Source: an uncultured Lachnospiraceae bacterium
GTDB taxonomy: Bacteria > Bacillota > Clostridia > Lachnospirales > Lachnospiraceae
NCBI GenBank assembly: GCA_944384155.1
Contig: CALWSG010000009.1
Location: 1 to 62,682, forward strand
DNA: 62,682 bases
Direction of reading: 5' to 3'
Shown here: positions 10,179 through 19,269 of the stretch, in pieces
Numbering within the stretch: position 1 is the stretch's first letter
How the letters are laid out: each line of letters begins with the position of its first letter
Notes under the pieces: generated by a model
Seen by the model: only the letters and a program-made list of their open reading frames with translations
Told to the model about the DNA's origin: nothing
The model's database searches: none
Program-made: the position numbers and the translations under genes

Positions 10179-11531
10179 TTATTTTATTTCTCCTTTAAGA
10201 TACTCTACTGCTGCCTTAAGCTGTGTATCATACTCCTCCTTAAGGTAACCGTTATCATCATATGCATTTTCATCATCAGGAAGCTCTACAATCTGGTCAG
10301 GCTCAATTCCTATACCATGTATACACACTCCTGACGGAGTAAAGTATGACGCCACGGTAAACTTTATTCCTGTTCCGTCTCCCAAAGGAAGCACTGTCTG
10401 AACTATTCCCTTTCCAAATGATTTTGTTCCTATAATCTCAGCAGCATCATAATCCTTAAGTGCCCCGGCAAATATTTCAGATGCACTGGCACTGTCTCCG
10501 TTTATAAGAACTGCCATAGGCATATCAAGACACTGTTCGTCTGATGTTTCTGTCTGCCTGTTTCCGTATTTATCCTCTGTGTAAACAAGAGTACCCTCAG
10601 GCAAAAGCATATCAAGCATATCTACAACGGCATTGTACAGACCTCCGGGATTTGACCTGACATCAAATACAAAGCCTTTTGCCCCCTGCTCTTTAAGCTC
10701 CTCTATTGCATTTCCAAACTGCTCTATTGTTATCTCATCAAAATCAGAGATTTTAATATAGCCTATACTGTTTTCTAACATTTCATATTCAACGGTAGGT
10801 ATCTCTATTGTTCTCCGCTCCACCTCTACTGTCTTTTCCTCACCATCATGTACGTATGTTATATTTACGGTGGTTCCTTCCTCACCCTTTATATATGATA
10901 CAGCTTCGTTTAAGTCCATTCCTGTTATCTCTATGTCATCGATTTTAAGTATAATGTCTCCTATGGCTATTCCTGCCTCGTATGCCGGAGAACCTTTATA
11001 CGGCTGAACCACAATCACCTGTCCGTTGTCCATGTTCTGTGTAACAACACAGCCTATTCCGCTGTATGTTCCTGAAGATGTTTCCATAAGGGAAGAATAG
11101 GATTCCTCATTATAATAAACTGCATAATCATCATCTATTGACTGAAGAAGTGAAGAATACATTCCATCTATGAATTTGCCCCTGTCCTGCTCATAGTATG
11201 AATAATTATCTATATATGCCTGTATCTGCTGTAATTTATCAATCTCCTCATCTGTGAGCAAATCACTGTCATCTCCAAACAGGGAAGCAATACTGTTTTG
11301 AGAATTTCCATTTCCCAATGTACCTGAATCTTCCGTTCTGTCATTCATAAAATAGCCCAAAAGAATGACACAGAAAAAGGCAAACATTGAAAATACCACC
11401 CCTACAGCTATTCCTCTGGCGAATCCGCCTTTTCCCTGCTTTTTATCATTAAATCCGTTATTATAATACGTCTGCGGCACTCCCTGCTCCCCATAGCTGT
11501 AATGATTGTTATTTTGATTATTATCCTGCAT
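10179..11531 (-). CDS. CtpA-like S41 carboxyl-terminal processing protease
   Basis: A membrane-anchored serine protease of about 450 residues. The order is a Gln/Asn-rich cytoplasmic N-terminus, one membrane helix (about residues 40-62), a helical linker, a PDZ domain (SGIGCVVTQN to the KGEEGTTVNITY region) and the S41 catalytic domain. The catalytic Ser is in NGDSASASEIFAGAL and the general-base Lys in GTKSFGKGIVQT. ATG 11531 has AGGAGG six bases upstream. It follows ftsE-ftsX-envC on the same strand, an arrangement usual in Firmicutes, which suggests a role in envelope protein processing. The exact substrate is unknown. Confidence 0.92.
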   Translation of the reverse strand: MQDNNQNNNHYSYGEQGVPQTYYNNGFNDKKQGKGGFARGIAVGVVFSMFAFFCVILLGYFMNDRTEDSGTLGNGNSQNSIASLFGDDSDLLTDEEIDKLQQIQAYIDNYSYYEQDRGKFIDGMYSSLLQSIDDDYAVYYNEESYSSLMETSSGTYSGIGCVVTQNMDNGQVIVVQPYKGSPAYEAGIAIGDIILKIDDIEITGMDLNEAVSYIKGEEGTTVNITYVHDGEEKTVEVERRTIEIPTVEYEMLENSIGYIKISDFDEITIEQFGNAIEELKEQGAKGFVFDVRSNPGGLYNAVVDMLDMLLPEGTLVYTEDKYGNRQTETSDEQCLDMPMAVLINGDSASASEIFAGALKDYDAAEIIGTKSFGKGIVQTVLPLGDGTGIKFTVASYFTPSGVCIHGIGIEPDQIVELPDDENAYDDNGYLKEEYDTQLKAAVEYLKGEIK

Positions 11532-11566
11532 TATTTACCTCCTAAACTCCCTGTATAATAAAATAA

Positions 11567-11585
11567 AGGTTAATTAACTTAACCT
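11567..11585 (-). terminator. Weak hairpin between envC and ctpA
   Basis: AGGTTAA and TTAACCT flank a 5-base loop, followed on the minus strand by TTATTTTATT. It could be a weak terminator or partial attenuator before ctpA; the same palindrome could also be an operator. Confidence 0.35.
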
Positions 11586-11648
11586 CTATTTTACCACTTA
11601 TCCTTATATATTCAAATGAATTTTTTGTGTCCGGATATATTATCAGCT

Positions 11649-12830
11649 TTATGGTGATACGTAATTGAGAGGCTCCACATAAGAGCCGTTAAGTCTCACA
11701 CTAAAATGAAGATGAGGACCTGTGGACCTTCCGGTACTGCCAACAAGACCTATAACATCACCTTTCTTTACTATATCACCTGTGTTTGCTATACGCTTTG
11801 ACATATGCATATATATTGTATACAAACCGTTACCGTGATCTATTCCTATCCAGTTACCTGCTGTTCCGCTGTAATTTGACCATGCCACTTCACCATCGTA
11901 GGCCGCCATTATCTGTGTTCCTGTTGGTGCCCCGATATCTATTCCGGAATGGAATGAATAAATTCCCGTTACAGGGTGTATTCTGTTGCCAAACTCAGAC
12001 GTTATATTTGAATATCCCGGAAGAGGCCACATAAGCTTACCGCCGTCATATATCTGCTGGGTCTGGTTTGCTGCTGCCTCCTCCTGACGTTTTCGCTCTA
12101 TCTCCTCAAGCTCCTTTATAAGCTGCTCCTGTGCTTCAATTTCTTCCTGCTGCCTTTTTATTGCTTCTTCCTTTGACACTATATCCTCATTAGTTGAAGA
12201 AAGCTCTGTTTCCTTTGCAGATACCAAGACTTCGGCTGCCGCCTTTTCCTCCTCCGCCTCCTTAAGCAAAGCATCTAAATCTGCCAGCTCGCTGTCAAGA
12301 TTACTTTTGGCAATATCAAGGGTATTTTTATTATCCTGAAGCTTTACAAGCATATCCCTGTCATACTCTGTTATCTCTGTGAGATATTCGGCACGGTTGA
12401 GAAAATCGCTCATGTCCTGGGATTCAAAAAACATGGAAATATACGAAATCTCTCCGTTTTCATACATATACTTAATGCGGAGCTTCATTGCCTCATACTG
12501 TTCTGCAATTTCTGACTCTATCTGTGCTATTTCCGTTTCCTTTACAGCTATGGCCTGTCGCTTCTCCTGTGCACTTGCCTCAAGAGAGTATATGTTGTCA
12601 GTCAGATTTGTAATATAATCATCCATCTTTGCTATATAGGCTTCGGTATCACTTTTTACAGATTCCAAATCCTCAAGTGCCGACTGAGTATCCTTAAGCT
12701 GCTCCTCCATTTTTTCCTTTTCTTTTTTTGCCTCATCTATGTCATTTGTGGCAAATGTTGGTACTGACATGACTGCAAGCATAATTGCCAGTGCTGTTGT
12801 TCCTATCAATCTTCCTATTCTCTTATGCAT
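11649..12830 (-). CDS. EnvC-like murein hydrolase activator, M23 peptidase domain
   Basis: A secreted protein of 393 residues: signal peptide (residues 1-27, cleaved near TFA), two long coiled-coil stretches (about 30-115 and 160-255), and a C-terminal LytM/M23 domain. The M23 metal and catalytic residues look intact: HSGIDIGAPTG, the HMSK His, and STGRSTGPHLHFSV. It may therefore be an active endopeptidase rather than a degenerate activator. Coming directly after ftsX, it is the expected extracellular partner that FtsEX switches on at division. The start ATG 12830 has GGAGG six bases upstream. The 126-base gap before it holds a structured leader (12840-12950). Confidence 0.92.
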   Translation of the reverse strand: MHKRIGRLIGTTALAIMLAVMSVPTFATNDIDEAKKEKEKMEEQLKDTQSALEDLESVKSDTEAYIAKMDDYITNLTDNIYSLEASAQEKRQAIAVKETEIAQIESEIAEQYEAMKLRIKYMYENGEISYISMFFESQDMSDFLNRAEYLTEITEYDRDMLVKLQDNKNTLDIAKSNLDSELADLDALLKEAEEEKAAAEVLVSAKETELSSTNEDIVSKEEAIKRQQEEIEAQEQLIKELEEIERKRQEEAAANQTQQIYDGGKLMWPLPGYSNITSEFGNRIHPVTGIYSFHSGIDIGAPTGTQIMAAYDGEVAWSNYSGTAGNWIGIDHGNGLYTIYMHMSKRIANTGDIVKKGDVIGLVGSTGRSTGPHLHFSVRLNGSYVEPLNYVSP

Positions 12831-12839
12831 ATTAATCCT

Positions 12840-12950
12840 CCATGCCGGGGCATTTTATTGCAGCAGCGTGGGAAGAAAAATTCCCCAATGATGGTTTTTC
12901 TTCCGTGGTAAAAGCTGCTTTGTGACTCCGACCCAAATAGCTAAAGTTTT
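12840..12950 (-). ncRNA. Structured 5' leader of envC, possible pseudoknot element
   Basis: In the ftsX-envC gap the minus strand has a hairpin with arms AGCTATTTG (12942-12934) and CAAAGCAGCT (12922-12913). Its loop contains GTCGG (12932-12928), complementary (one wobble) to CCGGC (12848-12844), two bases before the GGAGG of envC. A second hairpin (GGAAGAAAAA / TTTTTCTTCC) lies between. The 5' part CTTTAGCTATTTG closely matches the moxR leader. It could be a cis-regulatory RNA in the middle of the operon. No known riboswitch consensus fits to my reading. Confidence 0.45.
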
Positions 12951-12956
12951 CCCTTA

Positions 12957-13865
12957 TCACACTCTTAAATGCTTTCTCATGGTTACTATACTTCCAAAAA
13001 GTCCTATACCGCCTCCTATAATAAGTGCCATAGGGGTAAGCACCTTAAATACCTCCTGAGTAGACAAAAACACTGCCACTGTTTCCAATGACCTGAACTG
13101 TGAAAGCAGATATCCTATAATACGGTTATACAAAAGGTATAATACCAGCAGCGGTATAATGGCACCTGCCAAACCTATCATAAGTCCCTCTACCATAAAG
13201 GGTGCTCTTATAAAAAAGTCTGTTGCTCCCATAAGCTTCATTATTCCTATTTCCTCTTTCCTAACGGTAATACCTATCATAACAGTATTTCCTATAAGGA
13301 AAACACCTACTGCTAAAAGCACTGCAATAAGTGCAACTGATACATATCCTGCCAGCTTTCCGAAATCACTTAATGTGGATGCAGTATTTGCCGATGCATT
13401 GACCTGACGTATTCCTTCAAGCTGCTCTAAATACTTTACAAGTGTATCCTGCATTTCCGCATCGTTAAGATATATTGTAAAAGAAGCTGAATCAGCCAAG
13501 GGATTATCGTCCTTAAAGCCCTCTGCCAGCTCTGCCTTATCTCCAAAATATATTTCCTTATATTTTTCCCATGCTTCCTCTGCCGACGTATAATCTATTT
13601 TGGAAACCTCCACACGTTTTGATATATCATTCTTAAGCTCCTCTACTCTTTCCTGTGAAATATCCGCATCAAAAAATGTTGTTACACAAAGCCTTGACTC
13701 CAATGTGTCTATCATATAGTTAAAATTTACTACCACAGCATAAAACATTCCTATAAGAAATATACATATGGCGATAGTAGCTACAGATGCAAGTGAAAAC
13801 AGCTTATTTCGCTTAATATTCACAATACCCTGCTGAATATTATATAGCAATGTTTTAATTTTCAT
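12957..13865 (-). CDS. ftsX: Cell division protein FtsX
   Basis: Membrane subunit of the FtsEX complex that transmits ATP hydrolysis to extracellular peptidoglycan hydrolase activators at the septum. 302 residues: an N-terminal cytoplasmic stretch ([20 protein letters not shown]), a first helix (about 22-45), an extracellular domain of about 125 residues (ETFFDADIS to NASANTA), then three helices containing the conserved GVFLIGNTVMIGI and VRKEEIGIMKLMGAT segment. It overlaps ftsE by 11 bases, so the two are translationally coupled. The likely effector is the envC-like gene immediately downstream. Confidence 0.95.
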   Translation of the reverse strand: MKIKTLLYNIQQGIVNIKRNKLFSLASVATIAICIFLIGMFYAVVVNFNYMIDTLESRLCVTTFFDADISQERVEELKNDISKRVEVSKIDYTSAEEAWEKYKEIYFGDKAELAEGFKDDNPLADSASFTIYLNDAEMQDTLVKYLEQLEGIRQVNASANTASTLSDFGKLAGYVSVALIAVLLAVGVFLIGNTVMIGITVRKEEIGIMKLMGATDFFIRAPFMVEGLMIGLAGAIIPLLVLYLLYNRIIGYLLSQFRSLETVAVFLSTQEVFKVLTPMALIIGGGIGLFGSIVTMRKHLRV

Positions 13866-14541
13866 AAATATAACCGCCTTTTCTCTCGTCGCTGACTATT
13901 ATTCCCTTTTGTATGGTAATAACTCTTTTCTGCATGGCATCAACTATCTCCCTGTTATGAGTTACCACAACCACAGTTGTCCCTCTCTTATTAATCTCAT
14001 CAAGAAGATTCATTATTTCCCATGAATTTTTAGGGTCAAGATTACCGGTAGGCTCGTCTGCCAGAAGTATTGGAGGATTGTTAATAAGTGCCCTTGCAAG
14101 TGCTACTCTCTGCTGCTCTCCTCCCGAAAGCTCTCTTGGATATGACTTATACTTTTGAGCCAGTCCTACCATAGAAAGCATTGCCGGCACCTTTCTTCTT
14201 ATAACCTTTGACGGTACCTCCACAACACGCTGTGCAAACGCCACATTATCATAAACATTCCTGTCATTCAAAAGACGGAAATTTTGAAATACCATACCTA
14301 TGTCACGCCTGAGCATAGGTACTTTTCTTCTTTTCATTTTATTTAAAAATTTACCGTTAATATAAATCTTACCTGTTGTAGGCTCCAGCTCCTTGAGCAT
14401 AAGCTTCATCAATGTTGATTTGCCTGCTCCCGAATCACCTACTATAAACACAAACTCTCCCTTTTCTATATGTATGCTTATATCATTAATTGCCGGTGCC
14501 CCCGCCGAATAAGATTTACTTACATTTTCAAGTATAATCAT
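13855..14541 (-). CDS. ftsE: Cell division ATP-binding protein FtsE
   Basis: ATPase of the FtsEX complex, 228 residues. Walker [11 protein letters not shown]-loop VFQNFRLL, signature LSGGEQQR, Walker [13 protein letters not shown], switch His in [11 protein letters not shown] 14541 has GGAG six bases upstream. The gene lies about 100 bases downstream of a PucR-type regulator and heads the ftsE-ftsX-envC-ctpA string. Confidence 0.96.
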   Translation of the reverse strand: MIILENVSKSYSAGAPAINDISIHIEKGEFVFIVGDSGAGKSTLMKLMLKELEPTTGKIYINGKFLNKMKRRKVPMLRRDIGMVFQNFRLLNDRNVYDNVAFAQRVVEVPSKVIRRKVPAMLSMVGLAQKYKSYPRELSGGEQQRVALARALINNPPILLADEPTGNLDPKNSWEIMNLLDEINKRGTTVVVVTHNREIVDAMQKRVITIQKGIIVSDERKGGYIYEN

Positions 14542-14638
14542 TTCTCTCTCCGTTCTGTGCTTCGTATCAATGTATCATCATCTCATATTCAAATAACAAT
14601 CCCATCTTATCTGCCTAATCAGAATAACATAATACCTT

Positions 14639-15727
14639 CTAATAATCCAGTGTTTCCATATATTTCATATATTTTACCACCATAAGTGCTATCTTAAAGG
14701 TAATTGCATCCTCAAACACCCTCAAATCAAGACCCGTACTTTTCTGAAGCTTGTCCAGTCTGTAAACAAGGGTATTTCTGTGAATATAAAGCTGCCTTGA
14801 TGTCTCTGAAACATTAAGACTGTTTTCAAAAAATTTATTTATTGTGGAAAGTGTTTCCTCATCAAATTCATCCGGAGACTTTCCATCAAATATTTCCTTT
14901 ATAAACATTTTGCACAATGGAAGCGGAAGCTGATATATAAGCCTTCCTATTCCAAGATTATTGTAAGCTACAATATTCTTTTCGCTGTTAAATATCTTGC
15001 CTACCTCCAGTGCCATTTTCGCTTCTTTATATGATTTAGATACTTCCTTTATATCATTGACTATTGTTCCGTAAGCGACATGAACCTTTGACATTGCCTC
15101 AGTGTTAAGCATATCAAGGATAGTTCTTGCTATTCTTTCAAGCTCACTGTAGCCCTCTCCCTCCTTAACCTCCTTGACAATAATAATGTTTTTTTCATCT
15201 ACAGCCGTAATAAAATCCTTACCCTTTGCAGAGAACAAAGTTCTAAGAGTTTCCAAGGCATTATTATCTTTCTCATGGCTTGTCTCTACAATATATACAA
15301 CTCGCCTTACATCTGTTTCTATATGGAGCTTTTTGGAGCGATTATAGATATCAACAAGAAGCAGATTGTCAAGAAGGAGATTTTTAATAAAGTTATCTTT
15401 ATCAAACCTTTCCTTATATGCCACAAGAAGGCTCTGTATCTGGAATGCTGCCATTTTCCCCACCATATATATATCATTCCCGCTTCCCTTTGCCAAAATA
15501 ATATATTCCACTCTTCCCTCATCACTTATTTTAAAAAACTGACTTCCTGTCATCTCCTGATTTTCGGCAGGTGAATCAACAAAAGACAAAATTGCTTCCT
15601 CATACTCACCCGTCTCCTGAAATGTAGATGCTATTGCCTTTCCGTCTGTATCAAATATACATAAATCCACCCTTGCTATGTTCTTCAAGCCGTCGATTGT
15701 ATTTTGAAGTATCTGATTTGAAATCAT
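14639..15727 (-). CDS. PucR/CdaR-type transcriptional regulator
   Basis: A 362-residue regulator with an N-terminal sensor region (about 1-120, GAF/PAS-like in hydrophobic pattern), a middle GGDEF-like CdaR region (HVAYGTIVNDIKEVSKSYKEA) and a C-terminal PucR helix-turn-helix (NVSETSRQLYIHRNTLVYRL). Regulators of this family often respond to small metabolites such as sugar acids or purines; the ligand cannot be told here. The start ATG 15727 has GGAG six bases upstream. It lies directly before ftsE, but whether it controls the division genes is unknown. Confidence 0.85.
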   Translation of the reverse strand: MISNQILQNTIDGLKNIARVDLCIFDTDGKAIASTFQETGEYEEAILSFVDSPAENQEMTGSQFFKISDEGRVEYIILAKGSGNDIYMVGKMAAFQIQSLLVAYKERFDKDNFIKNLLLDNLLLVDIYNRSKKLHIETDVRRVVYIVETSHEKDNNALETLRTLFSAKGKDFITAVDEKNIIIVKEVKEGEGYSELERIARTILDMLNTEAMSKVHVAYGTIVNDIKEVSKSYKEAKMALEVGKIFNSEKNIVAYNNLGIGRLIYQLPLPLCKMFIKEIFDGKSPDEFDEETLSTINKFFENSLNVSETSRQLYIHRNTLVYRLDKLQKSTGLDLRVFEDAITFKIALMVVKYMKYMETLDY

Positions 15728-15831
15728 TTTTTGCTCCACTCCCTTTTGGATATAGTTTTATTACTTATCATTCTAACACAAAAAAAACATGGTATCAATT
15801 CTTTTTTCCCACAACAATGCGAATACTAAAA

Positions 15832-15865
15832 GCACAGCGGACTCTAATAACAAGAGCCCGCTGTA
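15832..15865 (-). terminator. Terminator of the lipoprotein gene 15952-16467
   Basis: On the minus strand ACAGCGGGCTCT pairs with AGAGTCCGCTGT around a TGTTATT loop, followed by GCTTTTAG. It lies about 85 bases past the stop. Confidence 0.75.
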
Positions 15866-15951
15866 TCATATAACAAAGCAGTAATTAAATGTTATATATT
15901 GATTTCTTCATTCCTATCAACAAACACATCTGATACAATAAAAATGCATTA

Positions 15952-16467
15952 TTATACAAATATTCCGTATACTACAACAAATATACCTATTATTTGCGTT
16001 ACCTTTATAGCAATATTACAATCTTTCATTCCAAAAGCCCATCCATATTTCAAACTCCAAAATACTCTCGGCAATAATATCATAAGTATACCTATTATCA
16101 CTATAACAACATTTAAATACGGAATAGTTATACTTTTTGAACTATATATTTTATACAAAACTTCCGGTGATAAGTAATTTCTAATTTCATCCGAATAAAC
16201 TGAAATTGCCAGTGAATATTCATCTCCCATTACGGAAACCTCTTCATTATTAGGATACGTAAAAATAATTTTATCATCCTCAACATCATATTGATATGTA
16301 TATCCCTTTACAACTATGCTCCTTTTCGTAGTATCTATCACATATTCAATTTTTGTTCCGTCTGCATCTAATATTATTTCTTGTTCATTTACACAGCCAC
16401 CCGTATACGTAATTAATATTATAAACATAATGAACATTATAGCATTTAAACATCTTTTTATTTTCAT
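15952..16467 (-). CDS. Small lipoprotein with two C-terminal membrane helices (DUF6199-like end)
   Basis: 171 residues. An N-terminal hydrophobic stretch ends in the lipobox TYTGGC. A beta-rich extracytoplasmic region of about 75 residues follows (IEYVIDTTKRSIVVKGYTY and on), then two helices (IPYLNVVIVIIGILMILL and IKVTQIIGIFVVVYGIFV) separated by a short FWSLKYGWAFGMKD turn. The C-terminal half resembles small proteins called DUF6199, from memory. The gene is richer in A+T than its neighbours (many ATA and AAT codons) and its ribosome binding site is weak, which may mean recent acquisition. Function unknown. Confidence 0.65.
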   Translation of the reverse strand: MKIKRCLNAIMFIMFIILITYTGGCVNEQEIILDADGTKIEYVIDTTKRSIVVKGYTYQYDVEDDKIIFTYPNNEEVSVMGDEYSLAISVYSDEIRNYLSPEVLYKIYSSKSITIPYLNVVIVIIGILMILLPRVFWSLKYGWAFGMKDCNIAIKVTQIIGIFVVVYGIFV

Positions 16468-16649
16468 TATAATTATTATTCCGCAACTGTATAGCTTCTA
16501 AATTTGTAATTAATCTCAATCCCTTAGGAATATTTTATTATAATATAGTATTTAAATTATTTTTCAATATATAAGGTAAAAATTACAATTTTAATGGAAA
16601 AAATATATTTTATGTAAACTAACTTTTACCCAACTCTTGACAAAGAGCC

Positions 16650-16681
16650 AAAAAACCTCATATGCCGCACGGCATATGAGG
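16650..16681 (-). terminator. Strong terminator of the MsmK-type ATPase gene
   Basis: CCTCATATGCC and GGCATATGAGG form a perfect 11-bp stem with a 4-base loop, followed on the minus strand by TTTTTT. It lies 30 bases past the stop. Confidence 0.92.
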
Positions 16682-16711
16682 TCTCAAAAAGGAGTATACT
16701 ATAAAAATTCA

Positions 16712-17824
16712 CTAATTTGCAATAACCTGTTCTGTTTCCTTGTCAAAGATATGTAACTTTGTTAAATCCATAGCAAATTTAACCGTATCACCGATTCTTG
16801 CCGTTGTACGAGGATTTACCTTTGCTACGCAGGCAAACTGATCAATGTCAAAGTATAAGTAAACTTCTGCACCCAGCAGCTCGTATAATCTGATAGTTGC
16901 TTCAAATACACTGTCAGGTGAGCTTGATACCATAATCTCATTATCATGAATATCTTCAGGTCTTATACCCATTACAACTGTCTTGCCAACATATCCTCCC
17001 TCAACAAGTGCCTTAGCCTTTGTCTCAGGAACCTTTATTGAATGTGTTCCAAATACAAGGTTTACATTGCTTCCGTCCTGCTTAACCTCTGCATCAATAA
17101 AGTTCATGGCAGGTGAACCCATAAAGCCTGCTACGAATAAGTTCTTTGGATAATTATATAAATTAATAGGTGTATCTACCTGCTGAATAAGACCGTCCTT
17201 CATAACTACGATTCTTGTACCAAGTGTCATAGCCTCTGTCTGGTCGTGTGTTACGTATATAATTGTTGACTCAAGTCTCTGATGCAGCTTTGAAATCTCA
17301 ACACGCATCTGTACTCTCAGCTTAGCATCAAGGTTTGATAAAGGCTCGTCCATAAGGAATACCTTTGGCTCACGAACGATTGCACGACCCATGGCAACAC
17401 GCTGTCTCTGTCCTCCTGATAAAGCTTTTGGCTTACGGTCAAGAAGATGCTCAAGGTCAAGAATCTTAGCTGCCTCATGAACCAGTTTCTTAATCTGATC
17501 CTTTGGTGTCTTTCTTAACTTAAGACCAAATGCCATATTGTCATACACTGACATATGAGGATACAAAGCGTAGTTCTGGAATACCATGGCGATATCTCTG
17601 TCCTTTGGCTCTACGTCATTTACTAATCTGTCTCCTATGTATAACTCACCCGAACTGATTTCCTCAAGACCTGCAATCATACGAAGTGTTGTTGACTTAC
17701 CGCAACCTGATGGTCCTACAAATATGATAAATTCTTTATCTGCGATTTCAAGATTAAAATCCTTAACTGCCACGAAACCGTTAGGATATACCTTACTAAT
17801 GTTTCTTAATGATAAACTTGCCAT
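16712..17824 (-). CDS. Sugar ABC transporter ATP-binding protein, MsmK/UgpC type
   Basis: 370 residues. ABC domain with Walker A GPSGCGKST, Q-loop VFQNYALYPHMS, signature LSGGQRQR, Walker B VFLMDEPLSNLDAK and switch His in VTHDQTEA, followed by a C-terminal OB/TOBE regulatory domain (MGIRPEDIHD). Stand-alone ATPases of this type serve several carbohydrate importers whose permeases are encoded elsewhere, which fits the absence of permease genes nearby. The start ATG 17824 (MASLSLRNISKVY) has GAGGAGG nine bases upstream. The gene stands alone between two strong terminators. Confidence 0.93.
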   Translation of the reverse strand: MASLSLRNISKVYPNGFVAVKDFNLEIADKEFIIFVGPSGCGKSTTLRMIAGLEEISSGELYIGDRLVNDVEPKDRDIAMVFQNYALYPHMSVYDNMAFGLKLRKTPKDQIKKLVHEAAKILDLEHLLDRKPKALSGGQRQRVAMGRAIVREPKVFLMDEPLSNLDAKLRVQMRVEISKLHQRLESTIIYVTHDQTEAMTLGTRIVVMKDGLIQQVDTPINLYNYPKNLFVAGFMGSPAMNFIDAEVKQDGSNVNLVFGTHSIKVPETKAKALVEGGYVGKTVVMGIRPEDIHDNEIMVSSSPDSVFEATIRLYELLGAEVYLYFDIDQFACVAKVNPRTTARIGDTVKFAMDLTKLHIFDKETEQVIAN

Positions 17825-17922
17825 TTTTATTGTCCTCCTCAATATTTTGCTTAGCTTTTAATTAACGGGAAACCGTCAACTCTCCCGAATAATTTACTTA
17901 ATATATTTTATCGTATATACAA

Positions 17923-17993
17923 GAAAAAAGCCATAGACAATATAACTAAAAAGATTCTTATCTTTTAGTTAATTTGGTCTAAGGGCTTTTTCC
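17923..17993 (-). terminator. Long hairpin terminator of the yjfB-like gene
   Basis: GGAAAAAGCCC (17993-17983) pairs with GGCTTTTTTC (17932-17923), and an inner AACTAAAAGAT / ATCTTTTTAGTT stem extends it to a rod of about 70 nt with small internal loops. It follows the yjfB-like gene on the minus strand. The rest of the 17825-18133 gap shows no other feature that I can support. Confidence 0.7.
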
Positions 17994-18133
17994 TTTTTTA
18001 CACAACTTTTATGATGATTCTTTTATCTCTGCTAATTTTCAGAATTCACCGCTGTATTCTTGCAATTCCCCAATGCCTTTGTAACATTTGTACAAGGATT
18101 CATGTCATATTTTGTACAAAAATAAATCTTTGC

Positions 18134-18310
18134 TTACACAGCAACATCAATATTCTGACCTAAATAAGGTGTAACAGAATTTTCCATCATTTTTATCATA
18201 CCATCTCCTAATACCTCTACTGTATCAAGAGATTTACTGAGCAATGCAACCCCTATCTGACTTTGGGTATCTGCCATGCTCATTGCAGTTGACAATGCAG
18301 CTATATCCAT
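18134..18310 (-). CDS. YjfB-family putative motility protein
   Basis: A 58-residue protein starting MDIAALSTAMSMADTQSQIG and ending TPYLGQNIDVAV. This pattern (short amphipathic N-terminal helix, MMENSV...LGQNIDV tail) is the YjfB family, found beside motility genes in Bacillus and clostridia; its function is not settled. ATG 18310 was chosen because AGGAGG is seven bases upstream. It sits at the end of a CPBP-ridA-S1 gene string and has a strong terminator. No flagellar gene lies nearby. Confidence 0.75.
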   Translation of the reverse strand: MDIAALSTAMSMADTQSQIGVALLSKSLDTVEVLGDGMIKMMENSVTPYLGQNIDVAV

Positions 18311-18349
18311 ATTCATACCTCCTTTTCTCACAAAGCTATTCTCATTGAT

Positions 18350-19267
18350 TTAAATTCCATATATTATAATATATACCATACACAGCACAATACCTGTGCA
18401 TACATAGCCATCAAAAAATTTTCCCTGCTTGGAATCATAGGCTTTCCTGTTTTCCCGCTTAAATATAAGCATTACATTTGAAAATCCCCTGTTTGCCTCG
18501 CATATTCTTTTAAACAGCCTGCCGGCTCCATATATTCCTGCTGCGGCAATAAGTATCAGTATAATATATGATGCTATATAATCTGTATTGCTTATTGACG
18601 ATATTTCACTTTCTGTGCTTTCACTTAGTATATCGGCTGCTTTATGTGCCATTATTACATTAATGCCGTTAAAAACAAAATGTGCCGTAATTGACGCCAT
18701 AATAGTTCCCGTTGCATATACAAGCATACAGAATACAATTCCCATAATAAAAGCATATACAAACTGGTTTAAATTCATATGCATAAGTGCAAAGAGAAAT
18801 GAACTCATCATTATTGCACCAAAAGGATTTCTTTTTTTATATCCGTGAAAAATCAGTCCTCTAAAAATATACTCCTCACAGATTGCAGGTATAAGTGCCA
18901 TTAAAATAATATTAAGCCACAGAGGATTAACTGTAAGACCACCCATAACAGCCGATACCTTGTTTTCCGTAAACAATGATGTTACGCTGTTTATCAGGGA
19001 AACCGCCGGAAGAAGGCATACTGTCATTAGTATAATTCTTATGGTATTTCCAACTGAGGGCACCTCAAATTGAAGGCTTTTTAACCCCGCCGGTTTCATA
19101 AGGGTAACATACAGAAATGCCGGTATAAGCATTATTATTTCCGGAAGTATCAGTCTTACATTTGTCCCTATCCACTCTGTGGGAACAAGTCTTACGGCAA
19201 ATATTACCAAAAGATAGAATGCCGTCATAAACGTAAACAAAATATTGACTTTTGTTACATTTTTCAT
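18350..19267 (-). CDS. CPBP-family intramembrane metalloprotease (CAAX protease-like)
   Basis: 305 residues with about eight membrane helices. The three CPBP motifs are present in order: EEYIFRGL (EExxxR), SFLFALMHMNLNQF (FxxxH) and ITAHFVFNGIN (HxxxN). These residues form the glutamate/histidine active site of Rce1-like proteases. Bacterial members act in peptide maturation, bacteriocin immunity or unknown proteolysis; here the substrate is unknown. It starts two bases after the ridA stop, so the two are co-translated. Confidence 0.9.
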   Translation of the reverse strand: MKNVTKVNILFTFMTAFYLLVIFAVRLVPTEWIGTNVRLILPEIIMLIPAFLYVTLMKPAGLKSLQFEVPSVGNTIRIILMTVCLLPAVSLINSVTSLFTENKVSAVMGGLTVNPLWLNIILMALIPAICEEYIFRGLIFHGYKKRNPFGAIMMSSFLFALMHMNLNQFVYAFIMGIVFCMLVYATGTIMASITAHFVFNGINVIMAHKAADILSESTESEISSISNTDYIASYIILILIAAAGIYGAGRLFKRICEANRGFSNVMLIFKRENRKAYDSKQGKFFDGYVCTGIVLCMVYIIIYGI

Positions 19268-19269
19268 TT

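Noticed and set aside
12840..12950. Known riboswitch (c-di-AMP ydaO or c-di-GMP type) before the cell-wall hydrolase gene.
   Set aside because: ydaO RNAs do precede wall hydrolases, but I cannot fit its conserved junction sequences or those of GEMM here.
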